The notes beneath the pieces are model-generated. The model did not search any database. It saw only the letters and a program-made list of their open reading frames with translations, and was not told the DNA's origin. 7,016 bases of DNA from positions 1-7,016 of the forward strand of contig CACZQQ010000190.1 of the NCBI GenBank assembly GCA_902783355.1. Direction: 5' to 3'. This DNA comes from an uncultured bacterium. GTDB lineage: Bacteria > Verrucomicrobiota > Lentisphaeria > Oligosphaerales > Oligosphaeraceae. Shown here in pieces: positions 5,341 through 7,016 of this stretch. The translations under genes were made by a program, and so were the position numbers. Numbering within the stretch: position 1 is the first letter of the stretch; each line of letters begins with the position of its first letter.

Positions 5341-7016
5341 ATGAAACGCACCGACCTCCAGGCGAAACTCCAAAAGCAGATCCTCGTCTTCGACGGCGCC
5401 ATCGGCACCGAGCTGTACCGCAGGAACTTCTTCATCAACACCTCCTACGAGGGGCTTGTTCTCACCGCGCCGAAGGCGGTCTCCGCCATCCACGAGGCCT
5501 ATCTGCAGGCCGGTTGCGACGTTCTGACTGCCAACTCCTACAACGCCAATGCGATAAAACTGGCGGCCTTCGGTCTGGCCGACCGCATGGCAAACATCAA
5601 CCGCGCCGCCGTCGTGCTGGCGCGCGAGGCCGCCGACAAGGTGCGCGAGACGCGGGAGGTTCTCGTCGCCGGCTCCATCGGCCCCATGGACGCAGCCGTG
5701 GAGCAGGAGGCGGCCGCCGTCGCCGCGCTGAAGACGCACTTCGCCGCGCTGGACTCTTCCGGCGCCGACTTCATCCTCTTCGAGACCATCAGCAACCTGG
5801 CCGAACTGAAGCGCGCCTTGGCCGCCCTGCCCCCGCAGGACGACAGCGCCCTCGCGTGGATGCCCAGCTTCACCTTCGACGCAGAGGCGCATCTCGCCGA
5901 CGGCAGCGGCCTGGACGACATTCTGGCCGCGCTGGCGGGCTTCTCGCCGGCGGCCTTCGGCCTCAACTGCGGCGCCGGCCCCGAGACGACGCTGGAGGCC
6001 TTGCAGAAAGTGCGCGCGCGCGTGCCGTGGCCGCTGGTGGTGCAGCCGGGCGCGGGCGTGCCGCGCCGCGTGGACAACCGCTTCATGTCCATGACGACTC
6101 CCGAATACTTCACCACCTACGCCCTGCGCTACACGCAGCTGGGGGCTCGCGCGGTGGGCGGCTGCTGCGGCATCGGGCCCGAGCACATCGCCGACCTGGC
6201 GCGGTCGCTCAAGCCGCTGGCGCGCACGGAGCATGCGGCCGTCTTCGCCGCCACGGCGCAGAAGGCGCCCGCCCCCGAACTGGCGCCCGTGCCGACAGGC
6301 GAGAAGTCGCCGCTCGGGCGCAAGCTGGCGGAGGGCAAATGGGTCAAGTTCATCGAGATGCTGCCGCCGAAGGGCTATGATTTGACGGAGACGCTGGCCA
6401 AGGCGCAGAAGATCCGCGACGCGGGCTTCGACGCCATCAACCTGCCGGACGGGCCGCGCGCGGGCTGCCGTCTCTCGCAGATCGTCACCGCCATCGAGAT
6501 CCAGGAGAAGGTAGGCATCGAGACCGTCGTCCACTGCTGCTGCCGCGACAGGAACCTCATCAGCTTGCAATCCATGATCTTAGGCTGCATGGCCAAGAAC
6601 CTGCGCAACATCCTCTTCATCACGGGCGACCCGCCCAAGCTGGGCGACTATCCCTTCAGTTCAGGCGTCTTCGACGTCGATTCGATCGGCATGCTGAAGC
6701 TGCAGAGCCGTTTGAACCGCGGCGTCGACATCGGCGGCTTCCCCCTGGGGCCCGATGTGAAGACGGCGATTCTGGCGGGCGCGGGCGCCGACCCGAACGC
6801 CATCGACCAGGAGCGCGAGTTCCGGCGCCTCGCCCAGAAAGTGGAGGCGGGCGCGGAGTTCATCATCACGCAGCCCGTCTTCGACGCGGCGGTCTTCAAG
6901 GCCTTCATCAAGCGCGCCAAGCCGCTGGGGTGCCCTGTCATCGCAGGTGTCTGGCCCTTCGCAAGTTATAGAAACGCCATCTTCATGAAGAAGGAGGTCC
7001 CGGGCGTCGTCGTGCC
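5341..7016 (+). CDS. yitJ: Bifunctional homocysteine S-methyltransferase / 5,10-methylenetetrahydrofolate reductase (YitJ-like), C-terminus cut by window edge
   Basis: This gene encodes a cytoplasmic fusion enzyme for methionine synthesis and one-carbon flow. 558 complete codons are present. Relatives are about 600-620 residues, so roughly 50 are missing. The N-terminal part (about 10-290) is a zinc homocysteine methyltransferase barrel: FDGAIGTEL at 17-25, GSIGP at 111-115, and zinc ligands C210 (GLNCGAGPE) and C275/C276 (GGCCGIGPEHI). A low-complexity Ala/Pro linker (about 298-325) leads to a MetF-type FAD barrel from about 333. There EMLPPKG has an active-site-type Glu (E339), ITGDPPKLGDYP holds the FAD-binding Asp (D430), and FDVDSIG and IITQPVFD follow. 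The reductase half would reduce methylene-THF to methyl-THF, while the other half methylates homocysteine. The physiological methyl donor in this family is not certain. The start at 5341 matches the family N-terminus. No Shine-Dalgarno precedes it, only a pyrimidine-rich tract. It is divergent from pyrD. Confidence 0.93.
   Translation, partial: MKRTDLQAKLQKQILVFDGAIGTELYRRNFFINTSYEGLVLTAPKAVSAIHEAYLQAGCDVLTANSYNANAIKLAAFGLADRMANINRAAVVLAREAADKVRETREVLVAGSIGPMDAAVEQEAAAVAALKTHFAALDSSGADFILFETISNLAELKRALAALPPQDDSALAWMPSFTFDAEAHLADGSGLDDILAALAGFSPAAFGLNCGAGPETTLEALQKVRARVPWPLVVQPGAGVPRRVDNRFMSMTTPEYFTTYALRYTQLGARAVGGCCGIGPEHIADLARSLKPLARTEHAAVFAATAQKAPAPELAPVPTGEKSPLGRKLAEGKWVKFIEMLPPKGYDLTETLAKAQKIRDAGFDAINLPDGPRAGCRLSQIVTAIEIQEKVGIETVVHCCCRDRNLISLQSMILGCMAKNLRNILFITGDPPKLGDYPFSSGVFDVDSIGMLKLQSRLNRGVDIGGFPLGPDVKTAILAGAGADPNAIDQEREFRRLAQKVEAGAEFIITQPVFDAAVFKAFIKRAKPLGCPVIAGVWPFASYRNAIFMKKEVPGVVV

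Noticed and set aside
4346..5344. A plus-strand open frame of about 330 codons opposite pyrD.
   Set aside because: Its composition is that of an antisense shadow, and pyrD on the other strand has full-length, motif-level support.
5336..5344. A two-codon leader ORF (ATG TCA TGA) whose stop overlaps the methyltransferase/reductase start as ATGA.
   Set aside because: It is very short, has no ribosome-binding site, and could easily occur by chance. It is not enough to claim a regulatory leader peptide.
5323..6570. A minus-strand open frame of about 415 codons opposite the methyltransferase/reductase.
   Set aside because: It is the antisense shadow of a clearly recognisable fusion enzyme, with no domain of its own.
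1..7016. Mobile elements, integrases, tRNA or rRNA genes, CRISPR repeats, or a defence system.
   Set aside because: Almost all of the window is covered by five recognisable metabolic or transport genes, and no terminal repeats, cloverleaf-like sequence or regular repeat-spacer pattern was found by reading.

Overview
The window looks like bacterial chromosome: G+C-rich by eye (about two-thirds), densely coded, with five housekeeping-type or accessory genes and no sign of phage, transposon, CRISPR array or RNA gene. Two of the five genes run off the window edges. The source organism cannot be fixed from this. An anaerobe-style single-chain aconitase, a class 1B dihydroorotate dehydrogenase, a fused homocysteine methyltransferase/methylene-THF reductase and an OleA-type ketosynthase, with mostly weak Shine-Dalgarno signals, would suit a high-G+C member of the Verrucomicrobiota/Kiritimatiellota/Lentisphaerota group or an anaerobic deltaproteobacterial lineage. 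That placement is a low-confidence inference.

Layout. Four genes lie on the minus strand and are read from right to left: pyrD (5224-4307), an OleA-type thiolase-fold ketosynthase (4298-3243), a MATE-family exporter (3227-1869) and an aconitase truncated by the left edge (1829 to 1). Gaps between them are 8, 15 and 39 bases, so at least the first three are probably co-transcribed. The 39-base gap before aconitase is conspicuously A+T-rich and could carry its own promoter. On the plus strand, divergent from pyrD, a bifunctional homocysteine S-methyltransferase/5,10-methylenetetrahydrofolate reductase starts at 5341 and runs off the right edge. No stretch longer than 116 bases is without a gene.

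How the genes relate. PyrD makes orotate for pyrimidines, the plus-strand gene links folate one-carbon units to methionine, and aconitase interconverts citrate and isocitrate. These are ordinary core metabolism. The accessory part is the tightly spaced pair of an OleA-type enzyme, which condenses two fatty acyl chains head to head, and a multidrug-type exporter. No OleB, OleC or OleD partner is present in the window.

The most interesting non-coding feature is the pyrD leader. Two adjacent inverted repeats lie directly upstream of the start codon, there is no Shine-Dalgarno sequence at normal distance, and an AGGA sits 31 bases upstream. If the start-proximal hairpin folded, AGGA would lie at an effective distance of 7 bases, which is a testable split-ribosome-binding-site arrangement. 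I see no convincing wholly new biological system here.
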